A DNA stretch of 64,000 nucleotides from Bacillota bacterium (lineage in GTDB: Bacteria; Bacillota_I; Bacilli_A; Izemoplasmatales; Hujiaoplasmataceae), in NCBI GenBank assembly GCA_018818595.1, contig JAHIRM010000005.1:1-64000 (forward strand), read 5' to 3'. The notes under the pieces are model-generated. The model was given only the letters and a program-made list of their open reading frames with translations, searched no databases and was not told the DNA's origin. The stretch's first letter is position 1, and the number at the start of each line of letters is the position of its first letter. A program made the translations under genes and the position numbers. This document shows positions 1-13,041 of this stretch, piece by piece.

Positions 1-45
1 GTTGTTCCTTTGGATGTTTATAATAAGAAAAAACACATAAAGTAA
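1..45 (+). CDS. 3' end of an unidentified plus-strand gene (partial)
   Basis: Frame 1 is open from the window edge to a TAA at 43-45 and encodes a basic tail ending NKKKHIK. A strong plus-strand terminator hairpin begins 20 bases later, which supports a plus-strand transcript ending here. Frame 2 is also open to a TAA at 38-40, so the frame is uncertain. Too little is visible to name the protein. Confidence 0.3.
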   Translation, partial: VVPLDVYNKKKHIK

Positions 46-65
46 TTTCTTAACTTCATCTTCTT

Positions 66-90
66 AAGCCTACTTCCTGTAGGCTTTTTT
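66..90 (+). terminator. Rho-independent terminator
   Basis: An 8-bp stem (AAGCCTAC/GTAGGCTT) with a 5-base loop is followed by a T run. It ends the plus-strand transcript entering from the left edge. Confidence 0.8.
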
Positions 91-133
91 GCTTTTGACT
101 CTTATCTGTTTTTAAAATACAATTTCCTATTAA

Positions 134-155
134 ATAAAAAAACCCTTTCGGGTTT
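134..155 (-). terminator. Rho-independent terminator after the thioredoxin-like gene
   Basis: Read on the minus strand, AAACCC-GAAA-GGGTTT is followed by a T run (the A-rich stretch at 134-140). It lies just downstream of the stop of the thioredoxin-like gene and faces the plus-strand terminator at 66-90. Confidence 0.75.
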
Positions 156-169
156 GGTTATTGAACAAA

Positions 170-697
170 TTAATTTGTAAAAGGAGTAAAATCTCCTGAT
201 TCAACTTCATTTAACAAAGCAAGTACATCATCCGTTCCGGTATAAGTGCCATAAAATACTCCGTCTGCTACAGCCACAATTAAAGGCGTTGGTACTTGTG
301 ATAAACCTAATTGAATATCGACAAGAAAAGAAACTTTGAAATCGTCTTCGTCTGTCATGTTTTCGGTATCAACGAAAAAGATAACTTGTCCATTTTTTTC
401 AATTTGTTTAGCTAATTTTAAGACATCGCTTTTTATAGAAGTACAATTAGTACATGATTCACTGTAAAAATACACTAAATAATCTGGAATTTGATCTTGA
501 TTTTCGTCTAGTTGAGTCAATATTTGTTCATACGAATCGATAACGGTGTAATCAGTATAATCGCCTACCTTCGTAGCCAAATCATAAATAAAGGCCACTC
601 CCACTATGCCAATTACAGAAAGAATAATTCCTACGATTACTTTTAAAATAACTTGTTCAGATGTTTGTTTCTTAAATCCTTTTTTATAAGTCGCCAT
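170..697 (-). CDS. Membrane-anchored thioredoxin-like protein
   Basis: A 175-residue protein with a basic N-terminus, one hydrophobic segment at about residues 17-40, then a thioredoxin-like fold presumably outside the membrane. The visible active-site motif is CTNC (in SESCTNC, about residues 82-85), and a likely cis-proline occurs in the downstream VPTPL segment. It resembles bacterial TlpA/thioredoxin-like proteins that handle disulfides or pass electrons at the cell surface, but the substrate is unknown. The ATG at 697 follows a GAGGTG ribosome site. The gene has its own promoter and terminator, so it is probably monocistronic. Confidence 0.75.
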   Translation of the reverse strand: MATYKKGFKKQTSEQVILKVIVGIILSVIGIVGVAFIYDLATKVGDYTDYTVIDSYEQILTQLDENQDQIPDYLVYFYSESCTNCTSIKSDVLKLAKQIEKNGQVIFFVDTENMTDEDDFKVSFLVDIQLGLSQVPTPLIVAVADGVFYGTYTGTDDVLALLNEVESGDFTPFTN

Positions 698-718
698 AAT
701 TTCACCTCAGCATGTATT

Positions 719-747
719 ATTTTACATAATTTTCTTTGATTTTGCAA
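719..747 (-). promoter_or_regulatory. Promoter of the thioredoxin-like gene
   Basis: On the minus strand, TTGCAA (742-747) is separated by 17 bases from TAAAAT (719-724). It lies 22 bases upstream of the ATG at 697. Confidence 0.55.
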
Positions 748-773
748 GTATTATTTCTCTTCTGAAAAAAACT

Positions 774-1121
774 TTACTCTTTTTGTTCTTCGATAACGCA
801 AAGGCCAATCGCGTAGGTAGACTCGTGAGAGATAGATAGCCAAATTTTTTCGCCTGATAATATTGGCCGGAACAAATATGGTTTTCCAAAACCATCATTT
901 AATACACAAAGTTCTGTCATCGAATAATGTGGGCTTTTAAGATTGAAAGCTTTTATTATCGCTTCTTTTATTGCAAATCTTCCTGCAAGAAATTCTTGTT
1001 TTCTTTTCTCAGAAGAAAAACTCATGTAAATCTTGGTTTCTTCTTCACTTAATATTTTATGATTAATTTTATCGGTTATCCTAGAAATCAATACAATATC
1101 GGTTCCAATTCCTATAATCAT
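774..1121 (-). CDS. acpS: Holo-[acyl-carrier-protein] synthase
   Basis: A 115-residue AcpS, the normal size for the family. It transfers the 4'-phosphopantetheine arm from CoA to apo-ACP in fatty acid synthesis. Visible signatures are the N-terminal GIGTD with the metal-binding Asp8, GRFAIKEA with Glu53, and SISHE with His99. The start overlaps the whiA stop by four bases (ATGA), so it is the last gene of the hprK-lgt-trxB-whiA operon. No terminator is evident between acpS and the next gene, but that gene has its own promoter. Confidence 0.95.
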   Translation of the reverse strand: MIIGIGTDIVLISRITDKINHKILSEEETKIYMSFSSEKRKQEFLAGRFAIKEAIIKAFNLKSPHYSMTELCVLNDGFGKPYLFRPILSGEKIWLSISHESTYAIGLCVIEEQKE

Positions 1122-2068
1122 TTCGTTTCCTCCTGAATTAAAAGAGAAAGAGCTAAATCCTTTATGGCTCTAAATCGATGATTTAAAGCGGATTTTGAAA
1201 TTTTATCTTCAAAATCTTCTTCCGACGCATAACTTAGTTCTAATAAACTTGATTCTGGGAATTTCTTTCTTAAAAAAATTGCTTCTTTCATGCTTTTAGA
1301 AATTTGATTTCCTAAATTATTTTCAATAATCTCGATATATTTAAGTTGCTTGTTTGCGGCATCCATTGCTTTTTTTTCATTTGCGATGTCGCAATTAATC
1401 ACCCGATTAATCGAGTTTCTAAAATCACGTTTAATTCGACTGTCTTCATATTCAAACAATGAATTTGTGGCCCCAATGACTCTCAAAAAATCCGCAAGTT
1501 TTTCTGCTTCTTTTAAGTAAGTGATATATCCTCTTTTGTTTGGAGCAACTTTTGCATTCAATTGAAATTCATTTGCAATGTATTTGATTGTATCGGCTTG
1601 TTTTTCAGAAAAAGCTTGAATTTCAAGATGATAAGATGCTGTTTCTGGACTATTCATTGATCCTCCAGCTAAGAAAGCGCCTCTTAAGTATGCTTTTTTA
1701 CAACACTCTTTTTCAACCAAATTTGCATCGACGTCTTGGAAAAAAATAGCGTTTTTATTAATTAATGATAAATCATTTAATATTAATTCTACTTTTTCCG
1801 TAATTCGAATGATAAATAAATCATGCTTTTGAAGTCTTGCTTGTTTTTTGCTAATAAGCGTCACATCAATTTTATATAATTCTTTGGTAAGCTTCATTAA
1901 TTTTCTCACGACTGCATTATTTGTGGTTTGAAACACAAGTTGAATACCTTCGCTATTTAATTGAATAGACCCTCCAATATGCAATAACGCAGATAACTCT
2001 GCTTTATTACAACACTCTGCGTGTTTAAGGTTAGCTAATTCTGTTTTTACTTCTGTTGAAAAAGACAT
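1118..2068 (-). CDS. whiA: DNA-binding protein WhiA
   Basis: A homologue of WhiA (Bacillus YvcL), which has a degenerate LAGLIDADG homing-endonuclease fold followed by a helix-turn-helix. The protein begins MSFSTEVKTEL, typical of the family, and the C-terminal HTH with KSALNHRFR is visible at about residues 285-300. WhiA affects cell division and chromosome segregation in Bacillus and sporulation septation in Streptomyces. I chose the ATG at 2068 rather than the in-frame GTG at 2077 because a GGAG site lies nine bases upstream and homologues start MSF. The usual neighbours yvcJ (rapZ) and yvcK are absent between trxB and whiA. Confidence 0.93.
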   Translation of the reverse strand: MSFSTEVKTELANLKHAECCNKAELSALLHIGGSIQLNSEGIQLVFQTTNNAVVRKLMKLTKELYKIDVTLISKKQARLQKHDLFIIRITEKVELILNDLSLINKNAIFFQDVDANLVEKECCKKAYLRGAFLAGGSMNSPETASYHLEIQAFSEKQADTIKYIANEFQLNAKVAPNKRGYITYLKEAEKLADFLRVIGATNSLFEYEDSRIKRDFRNSINRVINCDIANEKKAMDAANKQLKYIEIIENNLGNQISKSMKEAIFLRKKFPESSLLELSYASEEDFEDKISKSALNHRFRAIKDLALSLLIQEETK

Positions 2069-2073
2069 CGTTA

Positions 2074-3003
2074 TCACTCCAAATTTCTTGAATCATCTAA
2101 ATACTTAACAGCACTTAAAGCCGCTATAGCTCCATCGGATATCGCTGTTACAATATATCTAAAATCTTTCTTTGTTACATCTCCGCAGGCAAACAACCCC
2201 TTGACCTTGGTTTCCATAAACTGATTTACTGGAATAAATCCCGATTCATCTGTAATTAATAAGTTATTAATATAAGTTGTATCTGCTTGGTTACCTATAT
2301 AAATAAATGCGCCTTTTGCTTTAAAGTCATATGTAATATTATTGAAACAGTCTAGTAATGTAATCGCATCTAGTTCTTCGTTTCCAATAAATTCAATTAC
2401 TTTTGTCGATAATTTTACACTAATTTTATCGTGTTCTTGAATTCGTTTTATTAATCCTTTACTCGCAGTAAATTCTTTTAACTCATGTATAATTGTCACG
2501 CTTTTACAAATATGACTTAAATAAATACTTTCCTCTAATGCAGAGTCTCCTCCGCCAATGACTACAACATCTTCGTTCTCAAAAAACAATCCATCGCAAA
2601 CTGCACAATACGAAATCCCTTTTGAAAGTAATTCAAATTCATTTGGAACTTTTAGAGGTTTAGGACTCGTACCTGAAGCCACGATTACCGCTTTAGCGAA
2701 ATAAGTCTCTTTTTCTGTAGCAACGATAAAATAATCCTTTTCTTTCGTAATTTGATTGACAAATCCTTTTGTATCTTCAATTTCTAAATCTCGTAAGTGA
2801 TCAACCATTTTTTGGATTAACTCTTCTGCACTCACTTTACCAAAACCTAAATAATTATCTACTTGAAATGTTGAGTGAAGACTTCCTCCTGGAGAAGCTT
2901 TATCTAGTAATATAACTTCTTTATTTGCACGTTTTGCATAAATCGCACTCATCATCCCAGAAGGGCCAGCACCAATAATAATGATATCAGTTTGTTTCAT
3001 CAT
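2074..3003 (-). CDS. trxB: Thioredoxin reductase (FAD/NADPH)
   Basis: A pyridine nucleotide-disulfide oxidoreductase of the low-Mr thioredoxin reductase type. It shows the FAD-binding GAGPSG near the N-terminus, the redox pair CAVC at about residues 133-136, the NADPH-binding VIGGGDSALE, and a C-terminal FACGDV. It should reduce thioredoxin, possibly serving the membrane thioredoxin-like protein at 170-697. The likely start is one of two tandem ATGs (3003 or 3000) inside the end of lgt. A longer in-frame reading from 3054 adds residues that only translate lgt sequence. No strong ribosome site is visible, suggesting coupling to lgt. Confidence 0.92.
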   Translation of the reverse strand: MMKQTDIIIIGAGPSGMMSAIYAKRANKEVILLDKASPGGSLHSTFQVDNYLGFGKVSAEELIQKMVDHLRDLEIEDTKGFVNQITKEKDYFIVATEKETYFAKAVIVASGTSPKPLKVPNEFELLSKGISYCAVCDGLFFENEDVVVIGGGDSALEESIYLSHICKSVTIIHELKEFTASKGLIKRIQEHDKISVKLSTKVIEFIGNEELDAITLLDCFNNITYDFKAKGAFIYIGNQADTTYINNLLITDESGFIPVNQFMETKVKGLFACGDVTKKDFRYIVTAISDGAIAALSAVKYLDDSRNLE

Positions 3004-4243
3004 CAACCAAATTATCTGGTTTAATATACCCAAAATATCCTGGAACGGTATCATAAGTTTTTCCGGGTCTTTTCAAACGAATATATACAGAAAGTAATAT
3101 TCCGCCAAGTATCATTAAGACTGAAGTTACAATTGCAGATTTTAAAGTCAATCCAAATAATTCAAATGTAAGTGGATCAGTTCTCATAGTTTCAATAAAA
3201 ATCCTTACGCTACCATACCATATCAAATAAAAAGATAATAATTCTCCAAAGTGAACTTTTTTAACTCTTCTTAAAACAAGCATCATCCCAAATCCAAGAA
3301 TATTTAAACTTGATTCATACAAGAATGTTGGATGATAAAATCCAGTAACCGGCTCATGTAATCCTTCTAAAATATACATATTATTTACGATAAATTCTGG
3401 CAAATGAAGCGTATATCTCAAATAATTAAATTGTTGTTCAAGCGACAAATTCATAACACCGCCTGTCATTCCTCCAACTAATCCTCCATGAGCTTCTTGA
3501 TTAAAGAAATTGCCCCATCTTCCAAATGCTTGAGCGATAATAAATCCAATTGCAACAATATCCAATACTTTAAATATATCAATTTTTCTTTTTTTAGTAT
3601 AAAGGTAAGCACATACAATTGCGGTCACAAACGCACCATGAATTGCAAGCCCTGATAATCCAAAACTTGAAAAATCAAGTGTTCCGGTTGTGAAACCTAG
3701 AGTTCGTAATAGTGATTCAGTAAAAGTTCCATAAACAAATTGATCCCACTCAAAAACAACATACCATAATCGAGCTCCTAAAATTGCAACTGGTACAATC
3801 CATAAAAACCCATCAATTAAGTCGTCTTTTTTGAGGCCAGTTCTTGTTCCTTCTCTCAAACCCAAAGAAAGCGCAACGATAATTCCTGTCATAATAAAAA
3901 AGGAATAAAATACTACTGATCTTCCAAATAGTGTAATTACTCGATTGTCCAAAGTATAGATTGCTTTAATCGTTGTATCTTTTTGAATCGAAGAATATTG
4001 ACTTTCAAAAACATTCCAACGTGTAAAATACGTGTTTTCTTTATTGTCTGGTTCTTCTGGAGGAATAATTTCGCAAGGTGTTCCTACTTCACAAGTTATC
4101 GATTTTAAAACGGTAGCATCATAATCAACAAATTCTACGGTATAACTATCCCCAACATTTAAAACTGTCTCTTCGCAGCCAATTAATGTCAAAGTAAAAA
4201 CAAGAAATAAGAATATGCTAATAATCTTTAATGTGTTTTTCAT
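2987..4243 (-). CDS. lgt: Prolipoprotein diacylglyceryl transferase with an N-terminal lipoprotein/InlB-repeat-like extension
   Basis: The C-terminal ~310 residues are a clear Lgt, the membrane enzyme that moves diacylglycerol from phosphatidylglycerol to the lipobox Cys of prelipoproteins. The signature GRWGNFFNQE is at 241-250, a likely active-site His is at about 202, and RIFIETMRTD is near residue 350. Unusually, the protein starts with its own signal peptide and lipobox (LIGC, Cys23). Residues ~35-97 then resemble a single InlB B-repeat / Listeria-Bacteroides repeat (FVDYDATVL, a proline run, W76, then KDTTIKAIYT). The total of 418 residues compares with about 270-300 in the family. The start overlaps the hprK stop by four bases. 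Confidence 0.93.
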   Translation of the reverse strand: MKNTLKIISIFLFLVFTLTLIGCEETVLNVGDSYTVEFVDYDATVLKSITCEVGTPCEIIPPEEPDNKENTYFTRWNVFESQYSSIQKDTTIKAIYTLDNRVITLFGRSVVFYSFFIMTGIIVALSLGLREGTRTGLKKDDLIDGFLWIVPVAILGARLWYVVFEWDQFVYGTFTESLLRTLGFTTGTLDFSSFGLSGLAIHGAFVTAIVCAYLYTKKRKIDIFKVLDIVAIGFIIAQAFGRWGNFFNQEAHGGLVGGMTGGVMNLSLEQQFNYLRYTLHLPEFIVNNMYILEGLHEPVTGFYHPTFLYESSLNILGFGMMLVLRRVKKVHFGELLSFYLIWYGSVRIFIETMRTDPLTFELFGLTLKSAIVTSVLMILGGILLSVYIRLKRPGKTYDTVPGYFGYIKPDNLVDDETN

Positions 4244-5181
4244 TCTTCATCCTTCTCTTCCTTTTGATTTAAACGTATTTTTTCATTAAGTAAATCATTA
4301 AATTCAGTTGCAGAATGATATCCTAACGCTTTCGACTTATAATCATAAGCGGCGGCTTCAACCAAAGTTGCTGTATTTCTTGCTTCGGTAATCGGGAGTG
4401 TGAGGCTTGTTACTTCTGTATCAAATATTAATTTTTTCTCTTCAGTTAATCCTAGACGATCAAATTTAGATTCATCATCCCATTTTTCTAATTCTACAAA
4501 TAAAGAGATTCGTTTTGTTTCTCTATAAGCCTTAACACCAAATAAATATACGACATTTACAATTCCGATTCCTCTAATTTCCAAATATTTTTTTAGCAAA
4601 TCGGGAGCTTCTCCAATGATTATACCAATTTCTTTTTGATAAATTTCAATTACATCATCCGCGACTAGCATGTACCCTCTACGAATTAATTCTAAAGCTA
4701 CTTCACTTTTTCCAACTCCGCTTTTGCCTGTGATCATTACTCCAACTCCGTTTATATCCATTAATACGCCGTGAACAGATGTTCTTTCAGCTAGTTTTGC
4801 TTGCAAAAATGCAAAAAGCTCACTAAATAAAGAAGTTGTTTTATAAGAACTTTTTAAAACCGGGATCTTATAATAATTCCCGAATTTAATAAAAATTTCA
4901 GGAATAACCACATTTTTAGAAAAAATAAATGCAGGCGGTTGTTTTTCAAACAGCATTTTTACTCTAATTTCTTGGTCTGATTCATTTAACCAGTGGAAAA
5001 AAGTTCCTTCTTTAGAACCAATAATTTGAATTCGATCGAATTCATAAAAGTCAAATAATCCAGCTAATTCAAGTCCGGGTTTTGATAAATTCGGATTTTT
5101 AATTTCTCGATTGACGCCTGCTTCTCCAGCTGCAATTTCGAGCTTTAATCCTTCAATTACATGTTTAACGGTTATTGACAT
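4240..5181 (-). CDS. hprK: HPr kinase/phosphorylase
   Basis: Bifunctional HprK, which phosphorylates HPr on Ser46 and removes that phosphate by phosphorolysis, producing PPi. It links sugar uptake to carbon catabolite control. Visible features are the catalytic-region His137, the Walker A GKSGVGKS at about 152-159, the acidic pair DD just after, and the family signature EIRGIGIVNV. The ATG at 5181 (MSITVKH) is favoured over the GTG at 5193 because AAGGTG lies eight bases before it. The PPi-hydrolysing partner ppaX, often adjacent in Bacillus, is at 43334 in this window. Confidence 0.95.
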   Translation of the reverse strand: MSITVKHVIEGLKLEIAAGEAGVNREIKNPNLSKPGLELAGLFDFYEFDRIQIIGSKEGTFFHWLNESDQEIRVKMLFEKQPPAFIFSKNVVIPEIFIKFGNYYKIPVLKSSYKTTSLFSELFAFLQAKLAERTSVHGVLMDINGVGVMITGKSGVGKSEVALELIRRGYMLVADDVIEIYQKEIGIIIGEAPDLLKKYLEIRGIGIVNVVYLFGVKAYRETKRISLFVELEKWDDESKFDRLGLTEEKKLIFDTEVTSLTLPITEARNTATLVEAAAYDYKSKALGYHSATEFNDLLNEKIRLNQKEEKDEE

Positions 5182-5201
5182 ATTATATTTCACCTTACCT
5201 A

Positions 5202-5762
5202 CTATTTTTTTTGGTTTGTATTTCTTATAGAAGAAATTTTTACGGCGCCAACATAAGCTTTTTTGAAAAAAACACGCACAACTTGAAAAAGCAAAACAAA
5301 TAGAATGGGATAAAGATAATCAACGAATGAAAACATACTTGAAAACACAATTAAGTCAATAAAGTAAAAAAAGAGTACATTAAGCAAAAAGAAAATAAGG
5401 CCTGATGAATATAGCACGATTTTTAATTGCTTTTTTAACAAATACTCTTTATACAGTTCTTCGTACAATGTAAATAGAAGAGCAATTAAAATATAGAAAT
5501 AATCGTTTTTTGCTTCGGCAAATTTAAAAATAAGAATTAATCCATAAATCAATATGAAGTTCACCAAAAAACCCGCAATTAAATTAATGATTCGATTAGT
5601 TGAATATTTGGCAGCTAAATCAATTCGAATCACGTTTCCTTGCGGAGGTTTGTTTTCTTTATTTTGTTTTTTCTTTTCTTCTTTTTGTTGATTTTTGACT
5701 TGTTCAATCAATTTTTCTAAATCTTCAATGTTTTTTCGCAAGTCTTTGTCATTTTTGTCCAT
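5202..5762 (-). CDS. Hypothetical membrane protein with N-terminal coiled coil
   Basis: A protein of 186 residues when started at the ATG at 5762, which has a GAGAGG ribosome site. The first ~45 residues are highly charged and rich in Lys, Glu and Gln, likely a cytoplasmic coiled coil. Four hydrophobic segments follow, separated by short basic loops, and the C-terminus is basic. I do not recognise a family. It is the first gene of the hprK-lgt-trxB-whiA-acpS operon, where Bacillus has other small membrane proteins (yvoD-like position), but sequence similarity was not tested. Confidence 0.75.
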   Translation of the reverse strand: MDKNDKDLRKNIEDLEKLIEQVKNQQKEEKKKQNKENKPPQGNVIRIDLAAKYSTNRIINLIAGFLVNFILIYGLILIFKFAEAKNDYFYILIALLFTLYEELYKEYLLKKQLKIVLYSSGLIFFLLNVLFFYFIDLIVFSSMFSFVDYLYPILFVLLFQVVRVFFKKAYVGAVKISSIRNTNQKK

Positions 5763-5806
5763 GATAATACCTCTCATGCAAAATCCTACCACTAAATAAA
5801 AAGTCT

Positions 5807-5812
5807 ATTATA
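5807..5812 (-). promoter_or_regulatory. -10 element of the hprK-lgt operon promoter
   Basis: A minus-strand TATAAT lies about 45 bases upstream of the first gene of the operon, inside an AT-rich stretch. The -35 region is poorly conserved. Confidence 0.45.
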
Positions 5813-5861
5813 TAATATCATAAGTTCGTGTTTTTTTCGAGTTTTTTGCTAATCTAATATT

Positions 5862-5885
5862 GAAAAAAAGCAGCAAAAGCTACTT
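5862..5885 (-). terminator. Rho-independent terminator after uvrA
   Basis: On the minus strand, AGTAGC-TTTT-GCTGCT is followed by a run of seven T. The stem overlaps the uvrA stop codon. Confidence 0.75.
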
Positions 5886-8696
5886 TTTTTGTTCTAAAAT
5901 TGGTTTTAAATATTCTCCAGTAAAACTTCGTTTTTCTTTTACCACATCTTCGGGCGTGCCAACAGCTATAATTTCTCCGCCTCTATCTCCGCCTTCTGGT
6001 CCTAGATCAATGATATAATCTGCGACTTTAATGACATCTAAGTTATGTTCAATCACCACAACTGTTGCTCCTTTTTCTACGATATCTTGTAATACGCTCA
6101 ATAGATTAACGATATCGTGGCTATGAAGTCCGGTTGTTGGTTCATCTAATATATAAATCGATTTATCTGTGATTCTTTTGTATAATTCGCTAGCTAATTT
6201 AACTCTTTGTGCCTCTCCGCCCGACAGCGTAGTGGAGGATTGACCTAATTTTATATAACCTAAACCAACATCATTAATGGTTCTAAGTTTGTTATAAATT
6301 TTGGGAATATTGCGAAAGAATTCAACGGCTTCTTCCACGGTCATATTCAAAACATCAGAAATGTTCTTTCCTTTGTATTTAACTTGCAGCGTTTCTTGGT
6401 TATATCTTTTTCCATGACATTCTTCACATTCTACGAATATATCAGGCATAAAATGCATTTCAATTTTTATTAAACCATCCCCAGAACAATGTTCACAACG
6501 GCCTCCCTTTACATTAAAAGAAAATCTTCCTTTATCGTATCCTCTAATTTTAGCTTCTTTTGTTTTGCTATATAAATCTCTAATTTCATCAAACACTCCT
6601 GTGTATGTTGCAGGATTGCTTCGAGGAGTTCTACCAATAGCAGATTGATTGATATCAATAATTTTATCAAATTGATTATACCCTTCAATAGAATCACACT
6701 CGCCTGGGATTTCATTTCTCTTTGTCAACTGATTTACAAGGCCTTTGTATAAAACTTCATTTACAAGGCTTGATTTCCCAGATCCAGATACTCCTGTAAC
6801 CACTGTTAAACAACCGATTGGAAAATCAACATCAATATTTTTTAAATTGTTTTGTCTTGCACCTTTCACTGACAAATAACCTCTAGAATGATCTCTTCTT
6901 GAAGCGGGAATTGCTATTTGTAATTTCCCAGAAAGATATTTTCCTGTAATTGATTCTTCACAATGTATTATTTCATCTGGTGTACCCGCAAAAATAACTC
7001 TTCCTCCGTGTTCGCCAGCTCCAGGACCAATATCTACTACATAATCAGAACTTTGAATCATTTCCATGTCATGCTCAACAACGATCATGGTATTTCCTAA
7101 ATCTCTCATTCCTTTCAGAGTTCCAATCAATCTCTTGTTGTCTCTTTGATGTAATCCGATAGATGGTTCATCCAAAACATAGAGGACGCCTGTAAGTCTT
7201 GATCCAATTTGAGTTGCAAGTCTGATTCTTTGAGCCTCTCCTCCGGATAGAGTTCCCGACGCTCGAGAAAGTGTCAAGTAATCTAGTCCAACGTTAACCA
7301 AAAATAGTAAACGTTCTTTAACCTCTTTTAAAATAGGTCTAGCAATTTCGCTATCGCGACTTGATAGATTAAGTTCATCAAGGAAATCAAGTAAGTGTAA
7401 AATGCTTTTTTGTGTAAATTCATATATATTAATATTTCCAACTCTTACCGATAAAGATTCATCACTTAATCGCTTCCCGTGACATTTCTCACAAGTAATA
7501 TCATTCATCATTGTTTCAATCCAGTCGCGTACCATTCTCGATGTTGTTTCTAAGTATCGTCTTTCCATGCTTGTAATAATACCTTCATATGCACGTTTGG
7601 ATTGATGAATTTGGTCACTTGATTTAGATTTAAATTGAAAGGATATTTCCTTATCGGAACCATATAAAATTAAATCTTTTTCTTCTTGTTTCAAATCTTT
7701 AAAAGGCAAGGAAATGTCTATTTTATGGGCTTTGCACGCCTGAATTACTTGTTGGAGATAAATTGATTCAGTATTAGCGTATTTATCAAACACTCCTTCC
7801 AAAATTGATTTTTCAGGATGAGGTATAAGTAACGCTGGGTCTATTTTTCTTTTAAATCCTAATCCAGAACATTCTTCACAAGCGCCATAAGGCGAATTAA
7901 AGGAGAATAATCTTGGTTCTAAATGACTAACCGTAAATCCGCAAATCGGGCAACTAAATTGCTCGCTAAATAATACTTCTTCATCGTTAATTAACACCTT
8001 AACCAAGCCATCTGATAATTTTGTGGCCGTTTCTAATGAATCATATACCCTTGATCGGATTTCATCTTTAATAATGATTCGATCGATAACAACGTCAATA
8101 TCGTATCTTTTTGTTTTCTCCAAAATGATTTCTTCATCTAACTCGCGAAGTTCTCCATTAATACGAATTTTTGTATATCCTTCTTTTCGTAACTCTTCAA
8201 TTGATTTTTCATGCATACCTTTTTTTCCTCTAACAACCGGAGCTAAAATAATAACTTTCGCTTCATGATTCTCAAGAATTTTATTTGTCATCTCTTGGAT
8301 AGATTGTGCCGTAATTTCGATGTTGTGTTCCGGACAAAAAGGTTTTCCAATTCTAGCATATAGTAATCGAACGTAGTCATAAATTTCCGTCACAGTTCCT
8401 ACGGTTGATCTTGGATTATGAGAAGTAGTCTTTTGATCAATCGAAATCGATGGAGATAATCCTTCTATAGAATCTACATCTGGTTTTTCCATATTACCTA
8501 AGAATTGTCTAGCATACGAACTTAATGATTCTACATATCGCCTTCTGCCTTCTTCATAAATGGTATCAAATGCTAAACTGGTCTTTCCAGAACCAGAAAG
8601 ACCCGTCATAACGATTAACTTATTTTTAGGAAGAGTTAAATCAATTGATTTTAAATTATTTTCTCTTGCCCCTTTAATAATTATTTGATCATTCAT
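5880..8696 (-). CDS. uvrA: Excinuclease ABC subunit A
   Basis: UvrA, the damage-recognition ATPase of nucleotide excision repair. It has two ABC ATPase modules: Walker A GLSGSGKT near residue 32 and GVSGSGKS in the second half, each with LSGGEAQR signatures. Cys-pair zinc modules are visible (CPICGF...CEECSG, CEKCHG, and CEHCSG...CEECHG). The length of 938 residues is normal. uvrB is not adjacent, unlike the common uvrBA pair. The gene ends in TAG, showing that TAG is a true stop in this genome. Confidence 0.97.
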   Translation of the reverse strand: MNDQIIIKGARENNLKSIDLTLPKNKLIVMTGLSGSGKTSLAFDTIYEEGRRRYVESLSSYARQFLGNMEKPDVDSIEGLSPSISIDQKTTSHNPRSTVGTVTEIYDYVRLLYARIGKPFCPEHNIEITAQSIQEMTNKILENHEAKVIILAPVVRGKKGMHEKSIEELRKEGYTKIRINGELRELDEEIILEKTKRYDIDVVIDRIIIKDEIRSRVYDSLETATKLSDGLVKVLINDEEVLFSEQFSCPICGFTVSHLEPRLFSFNSPYGACEECSGLGFKRKIDPALLIPHPEKSILEGVFDKYANTESIYLQQVIQACKAHKIDISLPFKDLKQEEKDLILYGSDKEISFQFKSKSSDQIHQSKRAYEGIITSMERRYLETTSRMVRDWIETMMNDITCEKCHGKRLSDESLSVRVGNINIYEFTQKSILHLLDFLDELNLSSRDSEIARPILKEVKERLLFLVNVGLDYLTLSRASGTLSGGEAQRIRLATQIGSRLTGVLYVLDEPSIGLHQRDNKRLIGTLKGMRDLGNTMIVVEHDMEMIQSSDYVVDIGPGAGEHGGRVIFAGTPDEIIHCEESITGKYLSGKLQIAIPASRRDHSRGYLSVKGARQNNLKNIDVDFPIGCLTVVTGVSGSGKSSLVNEVLYKGLVNQLTKRNEIPGECDSIEGYNQFDKIIDINQSAIGRTPRSNPATYTGVFDEIRDLYSKTKEAKIRGYDKGRFSFNVKGGRCEHCSGDGLIKIEMHFMPDIFVECEECHGKRYNQETLQVKYKGKNISDVLNMTVEEAVEFFRNIPKIYNKLRTINDVGLGYIKLGQSSTTLSGGEAQRVKLASELYKRITDKSIYILDEPTTGLHSHDIVNLLSVLQDIVEKGATVVVIEHNLDVIKVADYIIDLGPEGGDRGGEIIAVGTPEDVVKEKRSFTGEYLKPILEQKK

Positions 8697-8717
8697 TGTT
8701 CATATCACCTGACTTAA

Positions 8718-8723
8718 ATTATA
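8718..8723 (-). promoter_or_regulatory. Extended -10 promoter element of uvrA
   Basis: A minus-strand TGTTATAAT lies about 20 bases before the uvrA ATG. No good -35 is seen. No terminator lies between ligA and uvrA, so uvrA may also be read from the pcrA promoter. Confidence 0.5.
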
Positions 8724-8765
8724 ACACAATTTCTTATTTACTATGAGAAAAAAGAACCGTACTAA

Positions 8766-12955
<4,190 letters not shown>

Positions 12956-12963
12956 CACCTATT

Positions 12964-12993
12964 AATATTATACCATATTATTGGTATAATATT
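12964..12993. promoter_or_regulatory. pcrA promoter with a 12-bp perfect inverted repeat
   Basis: AATATTATACCA (12964-12975) is exactly inverted at 12982-12993, with six bases between. The left arm contains the minus-strand TATAAT (12967-12972) that serves pcrA. The right arm contains a plus-strand TATAAT. The dyad could be an operator, or two back-to-back -10 boxes. Confidence 0.5.
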
Positions 12994-13006
12994 TCTCGAA
13001 ATGTAT

Positions 13007-13037
13007 GAAAAAAACCAACTCAAATTGAGTTGGTTTT
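13007..13037 (-). terminator. Terminator of the tsaE-glnS operon
   Basis: A perfect inverted repeat (AAAACCAACTCAA / TTGAGTTGGTTTT) is flanked on its left by an A run, which gives a T tail on the minus strand. It is four bases beyond the stop of the small membrane gene. Confidence 0.85.
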
Positions 13038-13041
13038 TATT

